64,000 nt of DNA from Siphonodentalium dalli (GCA_032622095.1 CP136061.1:63121127-63185126); one strand, 5' to 3'; positions 23,111-35,675 are shown, counted from the stretch's first letter. Notes: generated from the letters alone by a model not told the origin. A program made the numbers and translations.

Positions 23111-25105
23111 CTGGATAAATAAGCCAATTTGAGATTAATTAGAGCATGTTTGCTAGCTATTATACATCGAGCCCCATGGTATGTTACTTTAATTATATGT
23201 TAGGATACGTGGGAGGTTTTAAAGTGATGTGAAATACTCCGGTATGGTGATAAAATAGAAATGGAGAATAATCTTGTTCAAAGTAGTAATTTTTGCAAAC
23301 AGTATTTCCAAATTGACAACACACACCGTCATTCTTATTGATAGATGCGTCCCGAATTGAGTAGTAAATTTTTACAATTGAGCATAGTTCTGACGATGTT
23401 TTCTATGGAGTGGTACTGTCGATTTGCTTAATATTTTCGGCAATGTGTAGAAATTACATTCCTCCAGTTGTGATAACGCCTGAATATTAACTTATCAGTT
23501 TCACGCACCCAAACAAGTACATAATATGTCTTTAAGAACAGTGTAATAATAGGTCAAGTCTAACATATTGTCAATCCTAAAGTACTAAGTATTAAGAGCA
23601 GTAATCAGTTGTTTACATTTAAAGCATTTTGAATCCATGCATAATTCTCAACATTTTATCCAGTTTTGTTGATGTCTGTCAACTTTATTAGCACTGGAAG
23701 TCATCTGATCCTGTTCATTTATATATTATTAGCTGAGGTACCCTGCCTTGCTCGGGTAAAGAATGAGTAAATTATTACTGCCCTATCAAGTCATTTAAAT
23801 TTATTATTAGTTACCTGAGGTAAACATCACATATCGCTTGACACTCTCCGGATAAAGTTACCTACATCTTTTAAGTGATTACAAATTCTCTTTCTTGCTA
23901 ATTATTAGTGCCTCTTTAAGTGATCTCAAAGTGCCGATGGTTCCAGACCTATCGGTACTGGTACTGTTTCTGGGGTGGTACTGCGCGGTACCGGTACTGA
24001 TAGTCTCAAGTGGTAATATTGTATGTGGCTGCTCGGATTTATATGAGATATATGTACAATGTGGCAGGTACAAAATACGGGTTGGTCTTATGTCAGGAAG
24101 TAGATAACAATATGGATTTTTGAAGAATTTAAAAAATAAATTTTGCCAATCATTTATTTTGAACATAACAAAAAAAGGAGAAAAAAACATCAAAACAAGC
24201 ATATTTCACTTGAAGATATTGCCACATAAATTGCAGTTTCCATCTTACAAAGAGGCATTGCTAACTGATCTCTTAAGTTATTTTTAGACTTGTGTCATGA
24301 TCTCTCTGGCTTTTGGTAATGAAATATGTTGAAACCAACTGATCGCTTTGTTTTGGTGAGGTCAGCTGTGAAAGCCAATTAGTTGATGATACATTTCATG
24401 CGGACAATCAGCGTAACTTGAATTAAGATGACATGAAATACTGTAAAAGGTATGGTGAGTCTGTGACCGAGTGGACATAGATGATTAAGTCGCCATAAAT
24501 GTCATTTATTTTATATCCAAATTTGTAACAGTAAACTTCATTCCTATATTAATATGAATTATATGTAGCCAAGTTTTGAGTTGGTTGGCAGGTCGGTCAC
24601 AAAGCTGTTCTTCTTTGGTGTTTATGTCGCAGACTTAACAAACTGGTTGAAAAAGTTTCCGGAGTGATCAAATATTATTAATAAAAAAACAGAATCTCTT
24701 CAAACACCGGTTCACCGACTATAAAAATTGCGACTGTGCCATCCGATTTAAATACAAAAATCTAAACCTGAAGCTCTCTGCATTGACCAACCATTTACCT
24801 TATTTCGAAATAAAAGAACAAACCCACAAAACATTCATTTCAAAATGAAGACAAGTGCATGTGTATGTCGTTTAATGATGTCTTTGAAGAATTGAAATAT
24901 ACATTATATTTCCTCTTCAATAATGCTTCAACTGCATGTGACATCAGTAAGGGCCACGTTTATCATGACGTGTTGCTCAGCGAGTGATTTGTCATTTGTA
25001 ATTGTGTTTAGGTCACATTAGGTGTATATATGTTTCCATCTATATCCATATTTGCGAATGTCTGTCTGTGTTCTATAGATATTCACAAGGGAGCATCTAG
25101 ATGGC
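23111..25105. other. Intron 6 DNA without a recognised gene
   Basis: I see no exon. A segment rich in 'ggtactg/ggtaccggtac' (23,938-24,000) resembles one at 28,060-28,152 and may be the end of a dispersed repeat. Confidence 0.45.
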
Positions 25106-25535
25106 ACCAAAGGGGTCTACTTGGGGTAACTTTTTATGAGAAAGATAATGGTGCGGGTTAGAATGTTCTAAAGTGACGCCGTTGTTGTCAGGGGCAGAAA
25201 ATTGGAGGGACAGAAATATTTTTTGTCGCCGATTGCCACGAAACTTACATATAATCATCCCCATGATCTAAGGTTCCTAATAGTGTGGTTTAAATATGTC
25301 AAGGGTGGCGCCATTCGAGTCAGGGATACAAGGAAGGGGAGAGGGGCACCAAAATTGATCAAACTAATTTTAGCGCCGATGGCACCAAAGGGGTCTACTT
25401 GGGGTATCTTTTTGCGAGAAAGATAATGGTGTGGGTTAGAATTTTCTAAAGTGACGCCGTTGTTGTCAGGGGCAGAAAAGGGGGGAGGGCAGAAAAAATG
25501 TTTGTCGCCGATTGCCACAAAACTTATATATAATC
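25106..25535. repeat. Two tandem copies of a ~275-bp unit
   Basis: 'caccaaaggggtctacttgg' followed by 'gagaaagataatggtg' and 'gacgccgttgttgtcagggg' starts at 25,106 and again at 25,382. The second copy ends against the Helitron-like element at 25,537. Confidence 0.8.
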
Positions 25536-25536
25536 A

Positions 25537-26168
25537 CTAGCAGGTGGACCCGACTTCGTCCGGGCTATTTCCCCTCTGCTTTTCGGCGAATTGCGCGATT
25601 TGACCTCGAATTGTCCATTTTGAAGGTGAAGGTCAGGTGGGGTCACGATTTGACCCATCCAAAACACTGCCTGGACAAAAGTACCCGATAAAAAGTACCC
25701 GGCGAAATCCATCCGGTTTTACCCGATTTGACCTCGAATTGATCATTTTGAAGGTCAAGGTCAGGTCGGGGTCACAATTTGACCCGTCCAAAACACTCAG
25801 TGGACAAAAGTAACCCTATGTATCAAATTTCGTCAAAATTCCATAAAAATTCGCGATTTGACCATGAATTGACCCGATTTCAAGGTCAAGGTCACGTGGC
25901 ACGGGCAAACGAATAGGCTTACGACACTCCCCATATGAAAGTATCCCCAAACACTAATTTTCATAGAAATCCCGTGATATTTGAGCGTTTAACCTTGAAA
26001 TGACCCAATTTCAAGGTCGAGGTCACGTCGCACGGGCAAATTAATAGGCCTATGCCACTCCCCGACCGAAAGTACCCCCACATACCAAGTTTCATCGAAA
26101 TCGGTTTGGCCGTTTTCGAGTCCATCGCGAACAGACAGACAGACAGATTTCCCAAAATATATAATAGA
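25537..26168 (-). mobile_element. Helitron-like element 1 of a head-to-tail run
   Basis: Read on the minus strand it begins TCTATTATATATTTTGGGA at 26,168 and ends CTAG at 25,537 next to a host T. A hairpin of the form CCCGGAC-GAA-GTCGGG lies just before the end. A TC start, a CTRR end and a subterminal GC hairpin are the Helitron signature. Internally it holds drifted tandem units built on 'tcaaggtca' and 'gatttgacc'. No Rep/helicase frame is present, so it is non-autonomous. Its 5' end abuts the 3' end of the next element with no gap. Confidence 0.8.
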
Positions 26169-26740
26169 CTAGCCGATGAGCCCGACGTTGTCCGGGCTAT
26201 TCAAAAACCAAATTTCAAGTCGATAGCTCCACCCGTTTCCGAGATCTCGTCTGCGCATGCGCGAAGCTGGCGTCGCACGGGCTCAGCGACCCGATAAAAT
26301 TCGTATCCGGGGCAAGATACATTCACATACCAAATTTCAAGTCGATAGCTCCACCCGTTTCCGAGATCTCGTCTGCGCATGCGCGAAGCTGGCGTCGCAC
26401 GGGCTCAGCGACCCGATAAAATTTGTATCCGGGGCAAGATACATTCACATACCAATTTTAAAGTCGATAGCTCCACCCGTTTCCGAGATCTCGTCTGCGC
26501 ATGCGCGAAGCTGGCGTCGCACGAGCTCGGCGACCCGATAAAATTCGTATCCGGGGCAAGATACATTCACATAGCAAATTTCAAGTCGATAGCTCCATCC
26601 GTTTCCGAGATCTCGTCTGCGCATACGCTGCACGGGCGCCGCACGGGCTCGCCAATACGACAACGTCCACCGCCTGGTCACACTACACACACGTACCAAG
26701 TTTCGTCCCGATCGGTCGAGAATCGTAGATTTGTATTAAT

Positions 26741-26782
<42 letters not shown>

Positions 26783-26804
26783 GGTCTTCAAAATATATAT
26801 GAGA
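26169..26804 (-). mobile_element. Helitron-like element 2 of a head-to-tail run
   Basis: On the minus strand it starts TCTCATATATATTTTGAAGA at 26,804 and ends GGGCTCATCGGCTAG at 26,169, with the hairpin CCCGGAC-AAC-GTCGGG before it. A GACA/CAGA microsatellite lies just inside the 5' end. A 122-bp tandem repeat fills the 3' half. Like its neighbour it lacks any transposase frame. Confidence 0.8.
26219..26640. repeat. 122-bp tandem repeat, about 3.5 copies
   Basis: 'gtcgatagctccacccgttt' occurs at 26,219, 26,341, 26,463 and 26,585, exactly 122 bases apart. The units include 'cgagatctcgtctgcgcatg', 'gacccgataaaatt' and 'ggggcaagatacattcac'. They are nearly identical. The partly overlapping open frames across this stretch come from the repeat, not from a gene. 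Confidence 0.92.
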
Positions 26805-26905
26805 CTAGCCGATGACCCCGACTTTGTCCGGGGCGGGCTATTCAAAAACCAAATTTCAAGTCGATAGCTCCACCCGTTTCCGAGATCTGGTCTGCGTATG
26901 AGTCT
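26805..26905 (-). mobile_element. Helitron-like element 3, truncated
   Basis: The 3' end (minus strand GGGGTCATCGGCTAG at 26,805, with a CCCGGAC...GTCGGGG hairpin) abuts element 2. Similarity to the family fades at about 26,905 after one 'gtcgatagctccacc' unit. Confidence 0.7.
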
Positions 26906-28952
26906 AAGTGTGTGGTTTAATGATGACAAAAGTTGCGCCCCTTGAGTCAGAAATAGGGACGGGAGTCACCAAAACTGATAAAAAATATGCTTAGTGCCAA
27001 TTACCATCAAATTCATACAAGTCCTTCTCAAATAATATCAAATCAAATTAGAAGAAAGCATTAAACCATATATTTATCATTTTATTTAAGATATACACAA
27101 ATTCTTGTAAACTGGGAGACCTCAAACTGTCAGAGGATTGCATATTAGAATGGATCATGTATATATTATAACACAATTGAATCTGTTCCATTCAATATAA
27201 TAGTTTCCACACAAAAATTTACAATAAACCACTCAAAATCTTGCTCTGTCGGGCACATGTAGCTGATATCCGTGCATAGCAACATTTCTTTTAAACTGAG
27301 AATATTTCGTCAATATATAGCGCCATGAACAGAGGAGCACCTGGACATTTCTTTAAAACATCTGTATCTTCATGAAGATATGATAGCCAGGTGACCTCAA
27401 AATCTTAGTCTAACCCACTAGATATATTGATACGTCTCTATATATGTAAAACCTAATTGTCGTCTTTTATTTTTGCGAACTAATGTATTTATGATGTTCA
27501 TGTTTCATGTCATAACATCTGACGTATACGCAGTTGTAAATGAATAAATACTTCTTTATTGGTGGAACGGATTAATCGCAATAAACAAAATGACAATCGA
27601 CAAGGTGAGCCACTACTTGTATTCCATGTTTAAGAATCATGTTTTGTGATGCTATTTGGATATACAATTTATGAGAATACGTGTATGAATACGTCTAACA
27701 CGTGTAACTATTCCCACCAAATATCCACAGCATGCAGAGGGTTTCACATCACTTTAACCTGGGCAACGCAAGGGTAACCTTGCTAGTATTTCATATAACC
27801 ATCGCTAACTGAACACTTAGAGACTGATTGTGGCACCTGATGATGTATGCCGACAATGTTATTTAAATTATCCAACTTCATGAGAAATTAAGTATACTGT
27901 TTGCGACATACGTTTTAGTCGGGGCAAGTTGCAACTATACAACTATACAAGAACCATTTTTTTTTAACAATAACCAACTGTGGTTCAGTTGTGGATTTGT
28001 TTCATCTAAATGAAGTTATCCATCTCTTATACATACTTATATGCTCTCCTAATTTGAGTACCGTCTAGTACCGGCAGTACTCAACCCTCATTACAAGTAC
28101 CATGAAAATTATCCAAGTACCGACAGTTCCGGTACTGGTACCGTTGAGAAGCCTGGATCAATGACACCTATCTATGACACTCCCTATGTCCAATATGCCA
28201 ATTTGCACATATATCTTCTGAGCTGATAATAAACACTCTTCATTTATTAGTCCCCGTTTAAGTCCTGGGGAATTTTATTATATTGACCTCAGATGTCTTA
28301 AAAGGCAACTAATAATTTATATATATATTGGCTATAGGCAACCAAATGGCTAGACACTCAGAGCTAAAAATAACTTTTAAGTTCCCAATTAGGATCAACC
28401 GTACCTGTCCAATGGTACTCCCCGGGTCAATTTAACCCTGTGAATCAACGACCAGAAAACAATGTAAATGTTTATTGTTGGCAGGTAATTTACATGTGTG
28501 GTTCTGTATCTATTACAAGCCGCCAGCATCTGCCATCTAATACGAAGATTTTGTTATTGTTATTTTTCTTATTTTGTTATGTAGAAAGATTATTCTGATT
28601 AAAAGTTCCAATTTAGTTGTCGAAAATGACACTGGACACTGGAGTGGCTAAAAAAATTAAAAAGTTTGATATGCAGGATTGGAGTGTTATTCAGTAAATC
28701 AGAACTATGTAATGAATATATAAGCATGATTAGTACAGCATGCAGGTTGCAAAGCAATGAAATATACTTCTGTGTAAAACTATAAATTGTCCAGAGAGAC
28801 AGAATCAATTGAATAAACTCAATTTTGGAAATTTGCGGTATCATATGGCTTTCATTATAAGGCTATATATGTTGCATGGAACATTGTTGTGTAAATTTAG
28901 TAGATGATAATGGTGTAACTATATGATCCATAAAATTGATATAAACACTTAC
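26906..28952. other. Intron 6 DNA without a recognised gene
   Basis: AT-rich sequence with no exon or clear element end. Confidence 0.5.
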
Positions 28953-29028
28953 GCCAAGCAGGTGCTTTAAATGGCCATGTTGTTATTCCTTTCCATATAA
29001 CTTGGTCCTGATTGTTATAGCTCTCAAT
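28953..29028 (-). CDS. Exon 6: last strand of FN3 domain C
   Basis: The acceptor is ATTTTCAG|ATTG and the donor TGGC|GTAAGT. Phase 0 in, 1 out. It encodes IESYNNQDQVIWKGITTW and then PFKAPAW. This is the G strand and C-terminal linker of an FN3 domain, followed by 'PPVN' in exon 7. It is only 25 codons long, but both splice sites and both phases fit its neighbours. Confidence 0.8.
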
Positions 29029-30243
29029 CTGAAAATATGCAGGAATTATTCTTAAAATGAGATCACCAACAAGAGATTAATCGGGATGAAGAAAAAAAAC
29101 ACTAACCCTGGGCTTAAACGCAGGTCAGCACTGTAATACCCTCATTTACACCAAATTAGATTAGGTGCACATGTTCAATTCGCATGCTGGTATAAATATA
29201 ATTTTGATTAATTAACATCAATTTATGCAGAAAGAAAATAAATAAGTCAATAACAGCACCACTGGGGTGTGGCTAAATATGCAAGTTTGTTTGCCCATAA
29301 AAATGTTATAAAATTGGGTGAATTCTAAGTCCAACGAAAGGCCGTAACTCATGCAAAAACATAGGGCCATACCTATATTCAAGGTTGACCTATATCTTGG
29401 GTAGAGAACAACAGTAAATAATTAACCCATTCTAGAGTCATTGGTTAGAAACCAAATTGTTAACAAATCATGTAATTTCTCGGTAAAAAAATGGCCGTAA
29501 CTCTTGAAAAAATCAATTGACTCAACACAATTTTGAACTTGGCCTATATTTTTGACATATTAACTTTGGTTCCAATCAAATAATCCAATCGGTTGGAAAC
29601 CAAAATGTTATCAAATCATGTATTTGTCTAGTCGAAAAAGTGGCATAACTCATGAATAAATCTTTGGACCAGACTCATAATCGAACTTGGCCTGTGTCTT
29701 TGGTTTAAACACACACACATACCAACTTTGATTCCAACTAATAAGCTAAACTAGAATTATCAGTTAGAAACCAAATTGTTAACGGCCGGGAGGATGAAGG
29801 GCAGATGACAGACTGATAACATAATACTAATGTTTTTTTTTCTTAAAAAGGGAATATAAAAAAATCATTACTTCAAGATAAACAAAGAGAAATAATTTCT
29901 GGAACAATGTCCGGAAGAGAAATTTTCAAATCAAGAATTTTTGAAGAAAAAAAAATCATAACTGTTGAATACAAATTATAAGCAATCATCTTTTGATGCT
30001 CCTCATGCTATTAGATATCTATAACAAATTTCAAAAAGATATATACTGTCTATATAGTGGTATTTTGTGTATTTAGTGACCTATATTGCCCATACTACCA
30101 AATGACATTTACATTATTTCTTAATTAGGTTAAAATGAGCCATGTCTGTTTAACTTTAATGTGAGATAACATTAGAAGTATCTAAATCAACTTATAGCAC
30201 ATTCCTAATAAAAATGAATGATCTAATGTCCATTTAAACTCAC
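29029..30243. repeat. Intron with drifted 'ggccgtaactc' repeats
   Basis: Three loosely related blocks of about 150 bp each begin 'ccgtaactcatgcaaaaa', 'ccgtaactcttgaaaaa' and 'cataactcatgaataaa' at about 29,341, 29,492 and 29,642. They contain 'aacttggcctat' and 'accaactttg'. They belong to the same dispersed family as 37,790-38,160 and 58,900-59,480. Confidence 0.6.
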
Positions 30244-30336
30244 CTCAATATTATAATCTATTTCTGGAGCGGAAGCAAACAGCAATTCATATGTATTAGG
30301 ATCTTGATTCCAAACTACTTCCTGGCTAATTATTTC
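30244..30336 (-). CDS. Exon 5: middle of FN3 domain C
   Basis: The acceptor is ATTTCAG|GAAA and the donor GAG|GTGAGT. Phase 0 in and out, exactly 31 codons. It encodes EIISQEVVWNQDPNTYELLF and then ASAPEIDYNIE. The 'TYELLFASAPEIDYNIEI' run fits the E-F loop and F strand of an FN3 domain ('YxlxgLxPxTxYxvxv'). Confidence 0.82.
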
Positions 30337-30479
30337 CTGAAATGAAAGTATCAATGACACTGTAGCTCAACATAGAGAGGGGGTAATGTCATGTGTTACC
30401 GTCAATGGAGCGATTAGGAATGTGGAAAGTTGAAATGTCTAAGTAATACTAGATGTCATCATCAAGAGATATTCATGAA

Positions 30480-31960
30480 GTAAAATCCAAGATGGCCACT
30501 GGCGGCCATGTTTTCCAATGAAATTCAAAAAAAATTATAGTTCCCATCTAGTGGTCACCCCAAAGATCAGTATGAAGTTTGGTAACAAACAGATGAGAGA
30601 TGTGGTCAGTTGGTGTGCTAAAGGATTTATTCATGAAAAGAGTCAAATCCAAGATGACTTGATGTTTTTTTTAACAAAAAAAATAGAAAAATTAGATGAT
30701 TCCCATCTTGTGATCATCCCGAAGATCCATGTGAAGTTTAGTGATGATCGGCCAATTAAGGGATGTCATCTGTAGTCATGCAAAGAGTAAAATCTAAGAT
30801 AGCCACTGGCGGCCATGTTTCCCATTGAAATTCGAAAAAATTTGATGGCTCCCATCTAGTGGTCACAAAAAAGATCCATATGAAGTTTGGTGACAATCAG
30901 GTGAGGGATGTATCTATAGGGTGTGTCAGATTTAGTCATGCAAAGAGTAAAATCCAAGATGATTGCTGGTAGCCATGTTTTTCATTGAAAATTGTTCAAA
31001 TTCGATAGTTCCCATCTAGAGGTAATCCTAAACATGCCAGTAAATTTTCAAAGTAATTCTCCGATTGTTATTTAATGCGGGCTGCAGGGTGTGCTGAAAG
31101 ATTCAAATTTTAAATCCAAGATGGCTTTAACGAATTACTGAAAAAATGAATGGCTCCAGAGGTCACCCAGAAAATCCATATGAAGTTTGTTGTTGATTGG
31201 ATGGGGGAGGTGGCCTGTAGGAGGCTTTAGCATTCAGAAAAAATTGATGGCTCCCATCCAGAGGTCGATCACCCTGATTATTCAAATGACATTTGTTGAT
31301 CATGCATGAGGGATGTGGTCTGTAGGGTGTGCCAAAGAATTTAGTCATGCAAAGAGTTAAATCCAAGATGGCTGCCAGTGGCCATGTTTTTTGGCCGAAT
31401 GACCCTAAAATGACTCGTTTCCCATCTACATTAACCAATGTTAACATCCAGGAAAAATTTCATGATGATCAGACAAACAGTAGGGCCTATAGCCCATGCT
31501 AATGGATTGAAATTTTAAATCCAAGATGACAACTGGCAGCCATTTTGTTTTTTGCCGAATGACTCCATAATGATTCATTCTCATCTACATGTCAACAGCC
31601 ATGATAAATTTCATAATCATCAGACCAACAGTATGACCTGTAGCCTGTTACATTGTTTAATACGGAAAACCAAGATGGCCAACAGTGGCCATGTATTTTT
31701 GCCGAAACCCTAAAATGAATCGTTTTCATATACATGTCAACCTCAATATCCATGAAAAATTTCATTATCATCAGACAAACGGTATGGCCTGTAGCCCGTA
31801 CTAATGGAATGATTTGTGAAATCCAAGATGGCCACTGGTGGCCATGATTATTTGCAGAATGACCCCAAAATGACTCGTTCCCATCTACATGTCAATGTTA
31901 ACAGCCATGACAAATTTCATAATGATCCGACCAGTAGCCCAAAAGTCAAGTTGAGCTAAA
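30480..31960 (+). repeat. Divergent 'aaatccaagatggc' tandem array
   Basis: About nine units of 130-170 bp, each carrying 'aaatccaagatgg', '(t)ggcggccatgttt', 'cccatct' and 'gaagtttg' or 'aaatttcat'. Divergence is high compared with the array at 33,990-35,420. It lies in intron 4. Confidence 0.85.
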
Positions 31961-32171
31961 ACGTTTTGGCTTTTGGAAACATTTAGACATATATAAAATA
32001 TATAGGAATATTATGTGCGCTTCGCATTCATCATAGAACAAAATTTACATGCAGACTACTAGAGCATCAGTTGAGATATAAAATAGAATGATATTCCCTT
32101 GGGTCTTGGTTTAAATAAGTGCACTCACTGTGTGGCAATGAAGAGTAATGCCTTAAATGATCTGACATATA

Positions 32172-32265
32172 CAGTAATGCCTTAAATAATCAACTCCTTA
32201 ACCACGGCAGAATTATGGGTAATTTTTCAGGATTTCCGATGAATGGCAACAAGCCATTCATACTA
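32172..32265 (+). mobile_element. Mariner-type MITE, copy 3 (internally deleted)
   Basis: It starts TA|CAGTAATGCCTTAAATAATC, runs to 'ggtaatttttcaggattt', then jumps to 'ccgatgaatggcaacaagcc' and loses similarity. Most of the palindrome centre and the right end are missing. Confidence 0.75.
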
Positions 32266-32321
32266 AATTTAAATGATATCTGGTATATTTGGGTGGATGG
32301 ACTAAAGAATAACTCTAGAAC

Positions 32322-33381
32322 TAGTGTTGAAATGACTAGGGTATTTTGTAGTTGACTAGTCAGTGGCCTTTAGTCAACTACTAGTCGACTAGTCAATAAC
32401 TACTATATATAGAATGATCAAAATCCCACACAGGATTATTAAAGTATTTTCTTAGCATCGAGAATCGGCCCATTTCGCAGCTGTTGTCATCATAAATTTA
32501 TTATAACATCAATATTTATCATTAAATTTATCGATGTTGACAGCCTATAGTGACAGCTAAATATCATGAACATCACTCATATCATATCATATATTATTGG
32601 GATAAACTTCAGCGTTGAAGTTATGTTCATGTGCGATCCCAACAAAGTGACAGTCATAATTACTATAGAGACTTTGAAACAGCTGGATGCAACAAGCTTC
32701 CTAACTTCCAGTGCATGCGCAGTCTATTTTTCGCCCGATGATATCGCAACTGTAACATTTTACGCAATGTTCAGCGAGCTATTCCACTATACCATGTAAC
32801 TGTTGGTCTACTTTAGGAGTGTGTGGTTTGTATAACAATGAGTCAATGATGTGATTAGATATCTGACTAATATACTGGCATAATCCAGCACAATATAAAT
32901 ATATATATGTACCAGCACCCAGTCAGGAGTGAGGTGAACACATGATCACGTCAGAATCAAAGGTGCGCGGCTCTTTGAATATGTGAACGCCGTTTACAGT
33001 AAGTCTGCTGAAGTGACTTAGTCAAACAATGATTGTTCCAATGAGACATAAAAATGATTAAAAGGTTTCCATTTTTCCGGTGAATAACAGACCATAATAG
33101 GTTGCTATACCTCACATTATGACTGAATATCTGGATCAGCAACATGTTTTATAATACCGTAACCGTGACCATGCAATCGTATTTGGGTTCGGTCACAATC
33201 GTTTGTGCTTTATACAAATGGGCAACAATAAATATGGAAGTATACTGCATCCATCAATGATTGCTACCAACGAAAAGTTTATCTATAACTTTCTGGGAAA
33301 TATGGCAATTAGTCGAAAAGGAGATTGCCAATCGATTATCGCCGAAATTCTAGTCGATGTCGACTAATCATTTCAACACTA
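32322..33381. mobile_element. Non-autonomous hAT-like element with 8-bp TSD
   Basis: The ends read TAGTGTTGAAATGACTAG and, inverted at the right, CTAATCATTTCAACACTA. The flanks are TCTAGAAC and TCTAGAAT, an 8-bp target duplication with one mismatch. Inside both ends are 'gtcgact(a)' rich subterminal motifs. At 1,060 bp it holds only a 77-codon frame (32,566-32,799) without transposase features. Confidence 0.75.
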
Positions 33382-33989
33382 TCTAGAATGGAAAATAGTA
33401 ATGCTCCATTGAAAGACTCTGTGATGGTGAAAATCCATTTAAAAAAATTAACAAATGGCTGAGATACTCCAGCAGAAGAAAAACAATGAACATGCCTCGA
33501 GAATGGAATTTCAGAACAAAACCAATTAACACTCATCAGCACTCATGATGGTGAAGATCAATACCAAATTTCATTGAGACACAACATTTGTTGTCGTATC
33601 TGATTGGACAGATAAAGAACTGGACGCATATAATTCAGTATACCCACCATTCACCAGGGTTCATGCAAGAATCATTGAGCCGGAAAATGGTCAAATGGAG
33701 AAATGGTCAAATGGAACTCTCAAACTATTTTTGAAAACATTGATTCATACAAAAACCAGGATATGTATTCTGATTTTCTGAAATTTGTGATCAGTGTTAA
33801 CCTGTTCTTTACTAAATAAACATTAATGAGTAAATGTATATATCCCTTAGGAAATGTTCAGATAATGAAAGTGTCAATGACACTGTAGCTCAACTTGGAA
33901 AGGGAATAATTTAATGTATTACAGTCAATGGAGCGAGTAGGAATGTGGAAAGTTGAATGTCTAATACTAGTTTATAGACATGAAGAGAA

Positions 33990-35420
33990 AAATAAAATCC
34001 AAGATGGCTGCTGGTGGCCATGTTTTCGGCCGAATGACCCCAAAATGAGTCGTTCCCATCTACATGTCATCGTTAACGTCCATGACAAATTTTATGACGA
34101 TCAGACTAAAGGTATTACCTGTAGCCCATGCTAAAGGATTTAGTCATACAAAGAGTAAAATCCAAGATGGCTGCTGGCGACCATGTTTTTTGGCCCAAAA
34201 TTACTCGTTCCCATCTACATGTCATTGTTAACATCCATGACAAATTTCATGATGATCAGACTAAAGGTACGACCTGCAGCCCATGCTAAAGAATTTAGTC
34301 ATACAAAGAGTAAAATCCAAGATGGCTGCTGGCGGCCATGTTTTTTGGTCGAATGACCCCAAAATGATTCGTTCCCATCTACATGTCAATATTATCATCC
34401 ATGACAAATTTCATGATGATCAGACGAACAGTACGACCTGTGGCCCGTACTAATGGATTAAATTTTGAAATCCAAGATGGCCGCTGGCGGCCATGTTGTT
34501 TGTCCGAATGACCCCAAAATGACTCGTTCCCATATACATTCCAATTTCAACAGCCATGACAAATTTTATGATGATCAGACTAAAGGTACGACCTGTAGCC
34601 CGTGCTAAAGGATTTAGTCATACAAAGAGTAAAATCCAAGATGGCTGCTGGCGGCCATGTTTTTTGGTCGAATGACCCCAAAATGATTCGTTCCCATCTA
34701 CATGTCAATATTATCATCCATGACAAATTTCATGATGATCAGACGAACAGTACGACCTGTGGCCCGTACTAATGGATTAAATTTTGAAATCCAAGATGGC
34801 CGCTGGCGGCCATGTTGTTTGTCCGAATGACCCCAAAATGACTCGTTCCCATATACATTCCAATTTCAACAGCCATGACAAATTTTATGATGATCAGACT
34901 AAAGGTACGACCTGTAGCCCGTGCTAAAGGATTTAGTCATACAAAGAGTAAAATCCAAGATGGCTGCTGGCGGCCATGTTTTTTGGCCGAATGACCCCAA
35001 CATGACTCGTTCCCATCTACATGTCATTATTAACATTCTTGACAAATTTTATGATGATCAGACTAAAAGTACGACCTGTAGCCCGTGCTAAAGAATTTAG
35101 TCATACAAAGAGTAAAATCTAAGATGGCTGCCGGCGGCCATTTTTTTTGTGGACGAATGACCCCAAAATTACTCGTTCCCATCTACATGTCAATATTAAC
35201 ATACATGACAAATTTCATGACAATAAGACAAACAGTACGGCCTGTAGCCCGTGCTAATGGATTGAATTTTGAAATCCAAAATGGCCGCTGGCGGCCATGT
35301 TTTTCGGCCGAATGACCCCAAAATGACTCGTTCCCATCTACATGTCAATGTCAACATCCATGACAAATTTCATAATAATCGGACCAAAGGTACGAACTGT
35401 AGCCCGTGCTAAAGGAAATT
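33990..35420 (+). repeat. 'aaatccaagatggc' tandem array with 319-bp higher-order period
   Basis: Monomers of about 150-165 bp contain 'aaatccaagatggc', 'ggcggccatgtt', 'cgaatgaccccaaaatga', 'ttcccatctacatgtcaat' and 'acctgtagcccgtgctaa'. 'atggctgctggcggccatgt' recurs at 34,322, 34,641 and 34,960, so pairs of monomers were copied recently as 319-bp dimers that are almost identical. The array stops about 95 bases from the exon 4 donor. An array remnant continues at 36,150-36,760. Confidence 0.9.
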
Positions 35421-35514
35421 GTTGACGAATCACACACACACACACGCCGCGCACGACGGATACCAAGCCATTAAAAAGTAAAGTTGGCCATTTTCTTGAA
35501 TTTATAATCCATAC

Positions 35515-35651
35515 CTCAGTTCCCTGTTTGACCGTCACAATATATTTGCTCATCACTCCATTTCTATTCCTGATTGTTGGATTTTCCCATGTCACTTTCG
35601 ATGTGTTTGTGTACGGAGATATACAACTATAGTTCTCTACATTCCCCGGTG
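35515..35651 (-). CDS. Exon 4: first half of FN3 domain C
   Basis: The acceptor is TTCTACAG|CACC and the donor GAG|GTATGG. Phase 1 in, 0 out. It encodes APGNVENYSCISPYTNTSK, then VTWENPTIRNRNG and VMSKYIVTVKQGTE. The pattern 'P.NV....S...V.W..P....G....Y.V.V' is the A-to-C' half of an FN3 domain with the conserved Trp and Tyr. The start of this exon and its acceptor have been duplicated in tandem immediately upstream (see 35,676-35,940). Confidence 0.88.
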
Positions 35652-35675
35652 CTGTAGAACAAACAAATTAAAAAA

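Noticed and set aside
26738-26781. Regularly spaced CAGA/GACA repeats considered as CRISPR-like
   Set aside because: A simple microsatellite with no spacers, in animal DNA.
26257-26867. Plus-strand frames of 94 and 162 codons
   Set aside because: They are translations of the 122-bp tandem repeat and the GACA microsatellite.
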